Below, piece after piece: positions 25,446-34,528 of a stretch of DNA of 64,000 nucleotides. Source of the DNA: Suttonella indologenes. GTDB lineage: Bacteria; Pseudomonadota; Gammaproteobacteria; Cardiobacteriales; Cardiobacteriaceae. Position numbers and translations under genes: made by a program. The notes beneath the pieces are model-generated. The model was not told where the DNA came from and did not search any database. It worked only from the letters and a program-made list of their open reading frames with translations. The stretch is from positions 628,001 through 692,000 of the forward strand of contig NZ_UHIA01000004.1 in the NCBI RefSeq assembly GCF_900460215.1. The letters run 5' to 3'. Within the stretch, counting starts at the first letter, position 1; each line of letters begins with the position of its first letter.

Positions 25446-27056
25446 ATGCCTTTACGCTATCCTTTTTTGCTGCTGGCTTTGCTGTCGGCACAGTGGGCGC
25501 AAGCCCTTGATTGTACAGATACGGCGACATTATTCGCCGCCGCTTATCAGCGCGATAACCATGTGATTGAAGCTTATCAAAGCGCGCAATGCCCCTTAGA
25601 CATCAGCAATGAACGCGGCTTGGGTTTATATGATGTGGCGGCATTGACGGGCAATACATCATTACAAAGCTTATTAGAACAAGGTCATGCCGCGCAAAAA
25701 GGCAAATACAGCCCTGCCTTAATCCGCCTGATTCAGACCGGCATGCGCTATATCGACCATGATGCCGGCCCGATTGACGGCGTATTTAATCAAACGACCC
25801 AGCAAGCGGTCAAAGCCTATCAAAAAAGCTTGGGCATAAAGCAAAGCGGTAGTATTTCCGGCGATTGGCTGTCTGTTTTTTATGTGCAAATTACCAAGCA
25901 AGTACAAAGAGATTTGAACCGCTTAGGCTTTGGCGGCGGTGCGGCGGACGGCATCATCGGCGCGAATACGCAAAAAGCCATGCGCGCTTTCCGTACGCGC
26001 GAGAAATTGGACCATCCGGAATTCGGGCAAATCGATTATCAGCTGATGTATCAATTGATGATTGCCGATAATGAGCGCACCAAAGTAGCGATTGAGCAGC
26101 GCGAAAAAGAAGCGCTTGCCGCGCAGAAAGCCGCTTTGGCGGCGCAGGCAAAAGCCAAGCAGGAAGCGGAGAAACGCCGCCGCCAAGCGCAAGCTGCGGA
26201 AAAAGCGCGTCGCGAAGCGGAAGAAAAAGCCGCCGCATTGGCTGCCAAAGAAGCGGAAGCGGCGCGTCAGGCGCAATTGGCGCAGCAGCAGGCACAAGCT
26301 GCCGAACAAGTACGTCAGGCGGAATTAGCTAAACAAGCGGAGACGGCACGTCAAGCGCAATTATCGCAGCAGCAAGCTGCAGAAGCGGCAAAACGCGCCC
26401 AAGCGGCACAGCAAGCGGAAGCCGCTCGTCAGGCGCAATTGGCGCAGCAGCAGGCACAAGCTGCCGAACAACTACGTCAGGCGGAATTAGCTAAACAAGC
26501 GGAGGCGGCACGTCAAGCGCAATTAGCGCAGCAGCAAGCCGCAGAAGCGGCAAAACGCGCCCAAGCGGCACAGCAGGCGGAGGCCGCTCGTCAGGCACAA
26601 TTAGCGCAGCAGCAAGAGGCGGCGCGTCAAGCGGAGATTGCACGGCAGCAAGCCGAAGCTGCGCGTTTGGCAAGCGAACGTGCCAAGCAGCAGGAAGCTG
26701 CCGCCAAAGCGCAGGTGGAGAAAGCGGCGGCAGAACGCCGTGCGCAGGAAGAGCGCGCCAAACAAGAGGCTTTGGCACGGCAAACGCGTCTGCAAAGCAC
26801 TTCCACCGCGCCGACGGTCAGTGGTAATGCCACGGCAACCGCCATACGCAGCAGCATCAGCGGCGGCGTGCGCAAAGGCAATTTTGTTACCGTGAGCGGT
26901 ACTTTGGTTTATACCGGCGGGGAAAACCATTGTCATATCAATGGGCAAAAACTGGATGCCGGCTGGTGTCGCACTTATTTCGCCACTGGCGCAAATAAGC
27001 AGTGCGATGCGGTCATCAGCAAAACCGGCACCGTCTTGAGTTTGCGTTGTAAATAA
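25446..27056 (+). CDS. Exported peptidoglycan-binding protein with TolA-like coiled coil
   Basis: A 536-residue protein with a signal peptide ending QWAQALDC. Two PG_binding_1-like repeats follow (YIDHDAGPIDGVFNQTTQQA and RLGFGGGAADGIIGANTQKA, residues about 95-200). Residues about 210-455 are a long Ala/Gln/Lys/Glu/Arg coiled coil resembling TolA domain II, built partly from a 54-residue tandem repeat. The C-terminal 80 residues form a small domain with two cysteine pairs (HCHINGQKLDAGWC and QCDAVIS...RCK). Overall it looks like a periplasm-spanning wall-binding protein. No catalytic motif is seen and I recognise no named family. Confidence 0.75.
   Translation: MPLRYPFLLLALLSAQWAQALDCTDTATLFAAAYQRDNHVIEAYQSAQCPLDISNERGLGLYDVAALTGNTSLQSLLEQGHAAQKGKYSPALIRLIQTGMRYIDHDAGPIDGVFNQTTQQAVKAYQKSLGIKQSGSISGDWLSVFYVQITKQVQRDLNRLGFGGGAADGIIGANTQKAMRAFRTREKLDHPEFGQIDYQLMYQLMIADNERTKVAIEQREKEALAAQKAALAAQAKAKQEAEKRRRQAQAAEKARREAEEKAAALAAKEAEAARQAQLAQQQAQAAEQVRQAELAKQAETARQAQLSQQQAAEAAKRAQAAQQAEAARQAQLAQQQAQAAEQLRQAELAKQAEAARQAQLAQQQAAEAAKRAQAAQQAEAARQAQLAQQQEAARQAEIARQQAEAARLASERAKQQEAAAKAQVEKAAAERRAQEERAKQEALARQTRLQSTSTAPTVSGNATATAIRSSISGGVRKGNFVTVSGTLVYTGGENHCHINGQKLDAGWCRTYFATGANKQCDAVISKTGTVLSLRCK
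26268..26630 (+). repeat. 162-bp tandem repeat coding for coiled coil
   Basis: CAGGCGCAATTGGCGCAGCA starts at 26268 and again at 26430, and a diverged copy starts at 26592, an exact 162-bp period (54 codons). The unit encodes QAQLAQQQAQAAEQxRQAEL and following heptads. The period is a multiple of three, so copy-number change would alter rod length without frameshift. Confidence 0.85.
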
Positions 27057-27057
27057 C

Positions 27058-27699
27058 ATGGCGGAAGATTTATATCATCAGCTCTTGCAACGCAACCGCG
27101 ACTGGGTGCAGCGGCGTTTGCGCAAAGATCCTGATTATTTTACCAAACTGGCGGCGGGACAAAATCCGCAAGTCTTATGGATAGGCTGCGCGGACAGCCG
27201 CGTGCCGGAAAACCGCATTATCGACACCCAGCCCGGCGATGTGTTTGTGCATCGCAATATTGCCAATGTGGTGGTGCATACCGATACCAATTTGCTGAGC
27301 GTTTTAGACTATGCGGTCAATGCCTTAGCGGTGAAGCATATTATCGTTTGCGGGCATTACGGCTGCGGCGGCGTGCAGGCAGCAATGGTGCGCGAACCGG
27401 TGGGGCTTTTGGATAACTGGCTGCGCCATATCCAAGACGTGTACGACCGCTATCAGGAAGAGCTTGAGGCGATTGCCGATGAAAAGCAACGCGTGAACCG
27501 CTTGGTGGAACTGAATGTGGTCGAGCAGACCCATTCGGTGGCGCTGACTTCGATTGTGCAACGCGCTTGGCACCGCAAAATGCAATTGGCGGTGCATGGC
27601 TGGGTTTTTGATATGCACAGCGGGCGGATTATCGATACCAATTGTACTTTCAATGGTTTAGGGCAAGTACGCCGCGCCTACCGCATGAAATTTAGCTAG
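27058..27699 (+). CDS. can: Beta-class carbonic anhydrase
   Basis: A 213-residue zinc enzyme that interconverts CO2 and bicarbonate in the cytoplasm. Zinc ligands are visible as C and D-R in WIGCADSRVPEN and as H and C in VCGHYGCGGV. HRNIANVV and the C-terminal VHGWVFDMHSG are typical. It starts one base after the preceding stop, so it may be co-transcribed with it. Length matches E. coli Can (220). Confidence 0.95.
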   Translation: MAEDLYHQLLQRNRDWVQRRLRKDPDYFTKLAAGQNPQVLWIGCADSRVPENRIIDTQPGDVFVHRNIANVVVHTDTNLLSVLDYAVNALAVKHIIVCGHYGCGGVQAAMVREPVGLLDNWLRHIQDVYDRYQEELEAIADEKQRVNRLVELNVVEQTHSVALTSIVQRAWHRKMQLAVHGWVFDMHSGRIIDTNCTFNGLGQVRRAYRMKFS

Positions 27700-27712
27700 C
27701 ATTTATTCTCTC

Positions 27713-27741
27713 AATCGATTGCCGGCATCAGGCAATCGATT
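27713..27741 (+). repeat. 11-bp perfect inverted repeat after can
   Basis: AATCGATTGCC and GGCAATCGATT flank a seven-base loop just after the can stop. It lacks a T tract. It may be a 3' stabilising stem; a stronger terminator lies 55 bases further. Confidence 0.5.
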
Positions 27742-27794
27742 CTCTTATTCATAAGACACATTTTCCTTAAATTTATTAAAGCAAGAGATGAGAT

Positions 27795-27826
27795 ATCTCA
27801 CTGATGACAGTGAGATTATATTTTTT
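27795..27826 (+). terminator. Rho-independent terminator after can
   Basis: ATCTCACTG (27795-27803) and CAGTGAGAT (27808-27816) form a nine-base stem with an ATGA loop, followed by TATATTTTTTG. This ends the can transcript about 100 bases after the stop. Confidence 0.75.
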
Positions 27827-28020
27827 GTTTGGTAAAACTCATTAAAAATGGCTTTTGATTTAGTTTTTATTAAATAAACTTATTGCAAGAGTGATAAAAA
27901 ACATCAAAAATCATGCCGAAAACAGTGTCTTATCTTCCATAATCCGCTATAATCCCCCGCCTTTGCCTGCCTGAAGGCGGAAAGTTTATCTATCTTATTT
28001 CAAAAGGAAAATTATTATCA
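27827..28020 (+). promoter_or_regulatory. AT-rich leader of the RTX gene
   Basis: This stretch is notably AT-rich compared with its surroundings. It contains TATAAT at 27949-27954 inside CCGCTATAATCCC, but no convincing -35 box at 17 bases. AAAGGA lies 11 bases before the ATG at 28021. The low GC suits a silencer-bound (H-NS-type) accessory gene, which is inference. Confidence 0.35.
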
Positions 28021-31000
28021 ATGTATCGTTTACTCGTAATTCAAAACGCTGAAGTGCAAACGCATGTATTGTCAGCTGAAACTCTGCGCTTACAAACGAA
28101 GGCTAATGTGCGTTATCAAATTCTCGATGAGGCAGGACAGCTGATTGCGCAGCCGCGCACTGAATTGCTAGGAAATGATCTTTTTGTTTTTATTGATGAA
28201 GATGCCGAAGCCGAATTGGTTTTAGAAAATTATTCGGACTATATCGTGATTGAAGATTGGCAGGATTTACAGCAATTGGAAAGTACTTTTGCCACCGTTC
28301 AAAGCGTCGAGTCCATGCTGGCTTCGCAAGTCTTACCTGCTCAAGCAGGTGTTTCGGCAGGTCTTGTGGCGGTACCGGCGGCATTAGGCGCGGTTGCCGC
28401 AGTCTCTTTAAGCAATGGCGGTCAATCCGATACTGCGGAAAAACCTGCACAGCCTAAAGCGGAAGAAGAACAACCTGCACAGCCTACAGCGGAAGAAGAA
28501 AAACCTGCGCAACCACAAGCGGAAGAAGAGCAACCTGTGCAACCACAAGCGGAAGAAGAAAAACCCGCGCAACCACAAGCGGAAGAAGAAAAACCTGCGC
28601 AGCCTAAAGCGGAAGAAGAGAAACCTGCGCAACCACAAGCGGAAGAAGAAAAACCCGCGCAACCACAAGCGGAAGAAGAAAAACCTGCACAACCACAAGC
28701 GGAAGAAGAAAAGCCTGCACAACCTACAGCGGAAGAAGAAAAACCTGCGCAACCACAAGCGGAAGAAGAAAAACCCGCGCAACCACAAGCGGAAGAAGAA
28801 AAACCCGCGCAACCACAAGCGGAAGAAGAAAAACCTGCGGAAAAACCTGCACAGCCGACAGCGGAAGAAGAGCAAGCGACTCAGCCGACAACGCAAGAGC
28901 AAACCCCGCCTCTTACGCCGCCGTCGCCGGCAAGCATTCGTATGGATAGCATTACCGACGATAATGTGATTAATCGGCAGGAAGCGGGTGAAGATATTGT
29001 TCTGAAAGGCAGTATTGCTTATGACAGCGGCAGCGATGTGCGCTTGAATCTTATGCTGGACGGCGAAACTTTTGCCGCGCAGATTAGCGGCAATCAATGG
29101 CAGGCGGTGGTTGCCGGTGCGAAATTGGCGCAGGCACAAGGCGATAATGTATTGCAATTGCAGGCGATAACGAGCAATGCCGCCGGTTCGGCAGAGGCGA
29201 CGCAGACGGTTCATTATGCGGTGGATACCGTGATTACAGCGCCGCAGATTCTCATCAATCCGATTACGGGCGATGATGTCATCAGTTATCTGGAAAGCCA
29301 AAATCCGAAAACCCTGATTTCCGGTCAAGTGGAAAATGTTGAGGGTTCGGCGGCGAAAGTCGGCGACAGCGTGATTATCCGTTTAGGCACGACCCAACAC
29401 AGCACGCAATTGATTGCAAAACAAGACGGCAGTTTAGGTTTTGAGATAGAAGTAGGGACTGTCGCCTTAATCAATCACAAAGACGATTTTATCCTGCAAT
29501 TGAGTACGCAGGATGCGGCGCAGAATACGCATACGGCGCAAGTCTCGCATCAGTATCAAATCGATTTTTCCGACGGTAAAGTGATTAATGTCGATCATGT
29601 GACCGCAGATAATGTCTTGAACGATGCGGAAAGCAAAAGCACGGTCACTTTATCGGGCAATGTGGTGCTGGGCGAAACCGGCGATGAGCTGGTGTTCCTT
29701 TGCGCCTGTGAGGCTTGTTCGGGTGGTTGGAAGACGCTGGAGGGCGTGGCAAAGGTCGATGAGAACGGCAAATTCAGTCTGGACGTCAAAGGCGCGGATT
29801 TGTTGACGAATAATGCCGTGCCGACGATTAAGGCGGTGCTGAAAAATAATGAGGCGATTAGCAAGGAAAAAACCTATGCCATCGATACGGAACTGTCTCA
29901 GCCTGTTACCAGTATTGTGATTGCTGAAGATAATGTGATTAATTCAGTCGAAGCCGCCGGCGAGGTGGCGATTAAGGGGCAGTTGAGTGTAGATAATGAT
30001 GTAGATTGGAACAGTGTTGCGGTGCGCGTCAAGGTCGGCGAAGAAGTCATGGCGGCTCAGGTGGATGCGGCAAGCCGCAGCTGGTCGCTCAATCTTGCCG
30101 CCAATAAACTCACGGCCTTAAGCAAGGCGGAAATCGGGGTCGAGGTTGCGGTCAAAGATGCGGCATTAAATGAGGCTTTTTATACGCATACGCAGACATT
30201 CGCCGTCATCGACAGCAATAGCAAACCGGTGATTCGCTTTAATGCGATTAGCGACGATAATCTGCTCAATGCGCAAGAAATCGCAGAGATATTGGGCATC
30301 AGCCAAACGGAATTGCAGGGCTATATCGGCAGTGATCAGCGTTTGAATTTGTCTAATTTCAGCGGCGATAAGATGATAACGATTAGCGGCGTCGTTGAAA
30401 ACGGCGTGGCAGGGCAAGTGCTGCGGATTAAACAGACCCTTGCAGGCAATAAAACCCAAGATCATGAAGCCGTGATTCAAGCGGATTTGAGTTTCAGTTT
30501 TCAAGCTACAGCCGCTTCGGTATTTCATCAGCTTAACACTTTTGGCAGCGCTAACGGCAGCCGTCAATCGCGCTTTACGGCGGACTATAACGCCGATTAC
30601 GGCGACGGCATCCATGTGGCGGCGGAACAGAGTATTTACCATCTTAACTGGAAAGCCAGCCTGCCGAAGTTCGACATTACTTTGCAAAGCATCGGCATTG
30701 ATGGCTATTTAAATCAAAGTCATCAAGAGCAGGGCATGGTGGAAATCACGGCGTTGTATAGCAATGTGGTGAACGGCGATATCGGAACAGCCGTATTAAG
30801 CCTGAACGGTAAGACTTACAGTGCCGCCGATGCGATTGTCGGTCTCGAGCGGAAATTAGGCGCTTTATTCTATGTGCCTTTTGCGGAATTGGAAAAAGCC
30901 GCTGCCGCGGGCGTAAATACCTTAAGCGTGGAAGCTACGCGTTCCGATAATGTGGGCAATAGTTTGAGCAAGACCTCCAACAGCCAAAGTTTTGCGATTG

Positions 31001-34000
31001 AATTAAGCCCGCCGGCATTAGCTTTAAGCACGGAAGACATCAACGGCGGCAATGCGATTAATATTGCGCAGGCAGGCGAGAATCTCTTAATCAGCGGCAG
31101 CCTGAGCTATGACAGCGCGGCGGTGCGCAGCGGCACGGTAGAAGTCAGCGTGGAAATTCACGGTCAGCGCTATCAGGCGGTGGTAGATGAAAGCAGTCAA
31201 AGCTGGCAATTGATGCTCAATGCTGCCGATAATGCCAAGAATCCTTTGGCAAGCCGCCACGGCGAGCAAACGCTGAAAGTCTATGCAAAGGCGCTCGGTG
31301 TGAACGGCAATCTTGCCGAAGCCGAAAACAGCCTAGATTATGCAGTGGATTTGACCCCGCCGAAAACGCAATTGCAGTTGCAGACGATTGGCGATGTCTC
31401 TGCCGACAGCACAGATACGGTGCTGTTGACAGGGCAGGTGTCGGGCGAATTCCAGCCTAGCGATAAAGTTAGCATTCGGATTCATCAAGACACGTATCAA
31501 GTCGACATCAAAGACGGCGGTGCATTCAGCCTTGAAGTGGCGGCGAATGTCTTGGCGGGCAATCCTGATTTGACGGTAAGCGCCAGTATTGAAAGCCATG
31601 ATGCGGCGGGCAACAGCCAGACCGTACAAAGCCAAGCGGCTTATCGGATCGTGAGCCAAAACCTTCACATTCAGCTGGATAATCTCACGCCGGATAATCT
31701 GCTTAATGTCAGCGAAGCGCAGGCGGCGACGACCAAAATCTCCGGTACGGTTTCAGGCGCGGATGCTGACGCTGTGAACAAGGTTAGTTTGCTGATTAAT
31801 CAGCAATCCTTTGAAGCAGATGTGCAGGGCGGCAAATTTAGTCTGGACGTAAAAACGCAGGATTTGCTGAATAATCAAGACTACCGCATTGTTGCGCAGG
31901 CACGCAGCGGCAGCGCGCAGGCATCGGCGGCAAAAGTTTATGCCGTTGCGCCTGATGCGGCGGCATCCATCGATGTGACAAAGATTGGGGAAAACTTTTC
32001 CAGCACGGGCGCGCAAATGTTGCGCATGAATGGCGAAATTACGTATTCAGGCATTTATGCCCAAGGTAAAAACGCCATGTTTGTGCGCGAATTAGTGATT
32101 AAAGCAGGCGATAAAAGCTACAAAATCGGCTTGGATCATAGCGGCAAAACTTTCACATTTAATCTTTCCGCCGAAGATTTGAAAGCCCTAGACGGCAAAG
32201 CCATCAGTGTGGAATTCAACCGCGCGGCAAATTCGGCGGATGGAAATTATAAGAAAGCCTTTGAATTGGTCGACAATAAAGGCGTTCATTCCGCCAGAAA
32301 AGTGACGGTGGAAAATGTTGAGTATGAAAGCATTAATTTTAACAGTGCTTTTATCCAAACCGATGCGAACGGCGTGCAAACCTTTAATGCCAAAGCCTTG
32401 TTAGACAATACCCAGATTAGCGGGCAAACGACAGGGGCGAGCGTCGGCGATACGGTTGAGGTGCAAATCGGCGATAAGCATTTTAAAACCACCGTACAGG
32501 CGGATCATTCCTTCAGCCTTGAAGTGGCGCGCGATGTTTTGGCGCAGAATGATGAGAAATCGCTGACCGCCACTTTGCACAGCCATGACCGCGCCGGCAA
32601 TGCCATCAGCGTGCAGGACACGGAAGCCTATCTCGGCTTTAAGACCTTGAGCGGCGATTTTGTGGCTAAGCATGGGAATATTAAGCAGGCGGAGCGTAAA
32701 TTAGACCACACCGCAGCCGATTACAATTTCCCCTATTTTATCAATGCACAAGGCGTGAGCGGCAGCTACGGCTACAATACGAAAATCGCCGTCGGCGGCA
32801 ATGAGCAGAGACATAAGATTTACTATTATTTCGTCACGGCGGAAGATGAGGCGACTTACGGCGTCAAACACGGCAATTTGTCGATTGCCGGCACGTATGA
32901 GCAACTCTCGCCGACTAATCAGGCGATTATGCGCGAATCCTTTGCGATGCTCAGCAGCTATTTGAACGTCGAATTTGTAGAAAGCAGCAGCTATATTCTG
33001 GATGGCTCGGGCATCAATGTGAGCATGGCGCAGCAGAATTCAAGTGCGATCGCTTGGGCGGTTAACGGCGGTTGGGTGTTCTGGAATAAGCCGATGAGCA
33101 AATTTGACGGCGCAGTAGCTTATTTTGGACTGCACGAAGTCGGACATTCTTTGACCATGAGTCATACTTTCGGGCATTCCAATGATTTTGCCAAGATGAA
33201 AGAAAAGTACGGTGTCGGCGCGGGCAGTTTGGAGGATCACGGCGAATTTTCTTATATGTCTTATTCTTACAATTATGATTTAGTGAAGAATGATTTGCGC
33301 ATTTATCAGCTTGCCGGACTGCAGTACCGCTACGGCGTGAATCCGAATGCGCGTGCCGGCGATGATGTTTATACCTTCGGCACATACAATGTGCATAGCT
33401 CTGATGCGGGCGTCTATATCTGGGACGGCGCGGGCGTGGATACCTTCGACGCTTCGAATGAAGAGATGGCGGTGAACGTGAATTTAACCCCGGGTTCTTG
33501 GAGCTATCGCGGCGCCATTGCCAAAACCCTGACCATTAAGAACAAGGAAAGTTATACCCTGCGCGAATTCTTTGATTTGGCGGACGATGCTGCGGTTGCC
33601 AATAATAATGCCTTGGCTTCTTTCAACAGCTACACCGAAAACCAAGCCTTTATCGGCTTCGGCACGCAAATTGAAAACCTCATCGGCTCGGCGCACGACG
33701 ATACCCTGACCGGCAATAAAGCCGATAATAATATCTACGGCGGCAAAGGCAGGGATACGATTAAAGGCGGCTTGGGTAATGATTATATCGACGGCGGCGA
33801 AGGTGCGGATATCATGCGCGGCGAGGGCGGCGACGATACCTATGTGGTCGATGATGGCGGTGATGAAGTGATTGAATTGGCGGATGAGGGCAAAGATAGC
33901 GTCTTAAGCCTGATTGATTACCGCCTGCCGGAGCATGTGGAAAACCTGACGCTCACCGGCACGATGGCTAAATCCGCTATCGGCAATGAATTGGATAATA

Positions 34001-34377
34001 TCCTAATTGCCAATAATGTCGGCGCGCATTTGGAGGGTATGGACGGCAATGACCGCTTAATCGGCGGTTTGGGGGCGGATATCTTGGTCGGTGGCAACGG
34101 CGCGGATACCTTTGTTTTCCAAACGGCATTAAACGGCAAGGTCGATATCATCGAGGATTTCAATCCGAATGAAGACCGTATCGAATTATCCAAGCTGATT
34201 TTTACCGCATTGGCGAACATCACGCAGTCGGAATTTGAAGATTATATTCAATATGATAAAACAAGCGGAAAACTGACTTACGATAGCGACGGCAAGGGCA
34301 TCACGGATGCGATTCATTTTGCCACCTTGAGTAATCCGCTTAACAGCCTGCAATACGAGCATTTCTCGATTGTTTAA
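28021..34377 (+). CDS. Giant type I-secreted RTX protein with Ig-like modules and serralysin-like protease domain
   Basis: A 2118-residue protein without a signal peptide. Residues 1-110 resemble the BapA-type prefix domain of large adhesins, followed by a short hydrophobic stretch (GLVAVPAALGAVAAVSL). Residues 141-284 are about 14 ten-residue repeats (KPAQPQAEEE). Residues about 305-1550 hold tandem Ig-like modules, many opening with a DDNVINRQEAGE-type motif. A metzincin domain follows: HEVGHSLTMSH at 1705-1715 (zinc His 1705, 1709, 1715) and Met-turn FSYMSY at 1743-1748. RTX nonapeptides (GGKGRDTIKGGLGNDYIDGG and LEGMDGNDRLIGGLGADIL) occupy about 1895-2035, ending in a typical DADTFVF-like/EDFNPNEDRIELS secretion tail. 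A calcium-folded surface adhesin-protease exported by a type I system is inferred. No secretion genes lie in the window. Confidence 0.88.
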   Translation: MYRLLVIQNAEVQTHVLSAETLRLQTKANVRYQILDEAGQLIAQPRTELLGNDLFVFIDEDAEAELVLENYSDYIVIEDWQDLQQLESTFATVQSVESMLASQVLPAQAGVSAGLVAVPAALGAVAAVSLSNGGQSDTAEKPAQPKAEEEQPAQPTAEEEKPAQPQAEEEQPVQPQAEEEKPAQPQAEEEKPAQPKAEEEKPAQPQAEEEKPAQPQAEEEKPAQPQAEEEKPAQPTAEEEKPAQPQAEEEKPAQPQAEEEKPAQPQAEEEKPAEKPAQPTAEEEQATQPTTQEQTPPLTPPSPASIRMDSITDDNVINRQEAGEDIVLKGSIAYDSGSDVRLNLMLDGETFAAQISGNQWQAVVAGAKLAQAQGDNVLQLQAITSNAAGSAEATQTVHYAVDTVITAPQILINPITGDDVISYLESQNPKTLISGQVENVEGSAAKVGDSVIIRLGTTQHSTQLIAKQDGSLGFEIEVGTVALINHKDDFILQLSTQDAAQNTHTAQVSHQYQIDFSDGKVINVDHVTADNVLNDAESKSTVTLSGNVVLGETGDELVFLCACEACSGGWKTLEGVAKVDENGKFSLDVKGADLLTNNAVPTIKAVLKNNEAISKEKTYAIDTELSQPVTSIVIAEDNVINSVEAAGEVAIKGQLSVDNDVDWNSVAVRVKVGEEVMAAQVDAASRSWSLNLAANKLTALSKAEIGVEVAVKDAALNEAFYTHTQTFAVIDSNSKPVIRFNAISDDNLLNAQEIAEILGISQTELQGYIGSDQRLNLSNFSGDKMITISGVVENGVAGQVLRIKQTLAGNKTQDHEAVIQADLSFSFQATAASVFHQLNTFGSANGSRQSRFTADYNADYGDGIHVAAEQSIYHLNWKASLPKFDITLQSIGIDGYLNQSHQEQGMVEITALYSNVVNGDIGTAVLSLNGKTYSAADAIVGLERKLGALFYVPFAELEKAAAAGVNTLSVEATRSDNVGNSLSKTSNSQSFAIELSPPALALSTEDINGGNAINIAQAGENLLISGSLSYDSAAVRSGTVEVSVEIHGQRYQAVVDESSQSWQLMLNAADNAKNPLASRHGEQTLKVYAKALGVNGNLAEAENSLDYAVDLTPPKTQLQLQTIGDVSADSTDTVLLTGQVSGEFQPSDKVSIRIHQDTYQVDIKDGGAFSLEVAANVLAGNPDLTVSASIESHDAAGNSQTVQSQAAYRIVSQNLHIQLDNLTPDNLLNVSEAQAATTKISGTVSGADADAVNKVSLLINQQSFEADVQGGKFSLDVKTQDLLNNQDYRIVAQARSGSAQASAAKVYAVAPDAAASIDVTKIGENFSSTGAQMLRMNGEITYSGIYAQGKNAMFVRELVIKAGDKSYKIGLDHSGKTFTFNLSAEDLKALDGKAISVEFNRAANSADGNYKKAFELVDNKGVHSARKVTVENVEYESINFNSAFIQTDANGVQTFNAKALLDNTQISGQTTGASVGDTVEVQIGDKHFKTTVQADHSFSLEVARDVLAQNDEKSLTATLHSHDRAGNAISVQDTEAYLGFKTLSGDFVAKHGNIKQAERKLDHTAADYNFPYFINAQGVSGSYGYNTKIAVGGNEQRHKIYYYFVTAEDEATYGVKHGNLSIAGTYEQLSPTNQAIMRESFAMLSSYLNVEFVESSSYILDGSGINVSMAQQNSSAIAWAVNGGWVFWNKPMSKFDGAVAYFGLHEVGHSLTMSHTFGHSNDFAKMKEKYGVGAGSLEDHGEFSYMSYSYNYDLVKNDLRIYQLAGLQYRYGVNPNARAGDDVYTFGTYNVHSSDAGVYIWDGAGVDTFDASNEEMAVNVNLTPGSWSYRGAIAKTLTIKNKESYTLREFFDLADDAAVANNNALASFNSYTENQAFIGFGTQIENLIGSAHDDTLTGNKADNNIYGGKGRDTIKGGLGNDYIDGGEGADIMRGEGGDDTYVVDDGGDEVIELADEGKDSVLSLIDYRLPEHVENLTLTGTMAKSAIGNELDNILIANNVGAHLEGMDGNDRLIGGLGADILVGGNGADTFVFQTALNGKVDIIEDFNPNEDRIELSKLIFTALANITQSEFEDYIQYDKTSGKLTYDSDGKGITDAIHFATLSNPLNSLQYEHFSIV
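28441..28872 (+). repeat. 30-bp tandem repeats, (KPAQPQAEEE)n
   Basis: About 14 units of 30 bp encode KPAQPQAEEE with variants (Q for K, T or K for the second Q, one V for A); one unit is disturbed near the end (KPAE). The tract is proline/glutamate-rich and probably an extended stalk. A 30-bp unit can expand or shrink without frameshift. Confidence 0.95.
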
Positions 34378-34392
34378 CCTATCCTGCGTAAT

Positions 34393-34424
34393 TCTCCACC
34401 TATAATCTTTGATTTAGGTGGAGA
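34393..34424 (+). terminator. Hairpin after the RTX gene
   Basis: TCTCCACCTA and TAGGTGGAGA form a perfect ten-base stem with a 12-base loop, 16 bases after the stop. There is no T run, so termination may be weak or the stem may only stabilise the 3' end. Confidence 0.5.
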
Positions 34425-34528
34425 TGTAAGCAGTAAGCTCTAATCAGGGCGTTTTTGTTTTTCGATATATTGTCTGATGGCATCAACAATGCTAAATTTA
34501 TACCCATATTTCAATCAGCTAACAAGCC

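Noticed and set aside
28441..28872. Regular repeats that might suggest a CRISPR array
   Set aside because: Units are contiguous, in frame and without spacers, so they are coding tandem repeats. No cas genes are present.
28408..29328. Long minus-strand Arg/Phe-rich frame opposite the RTX repeat tract
   Set aside because: Shadow of the 30-bp repeats; composition is implausible and there is no start context.
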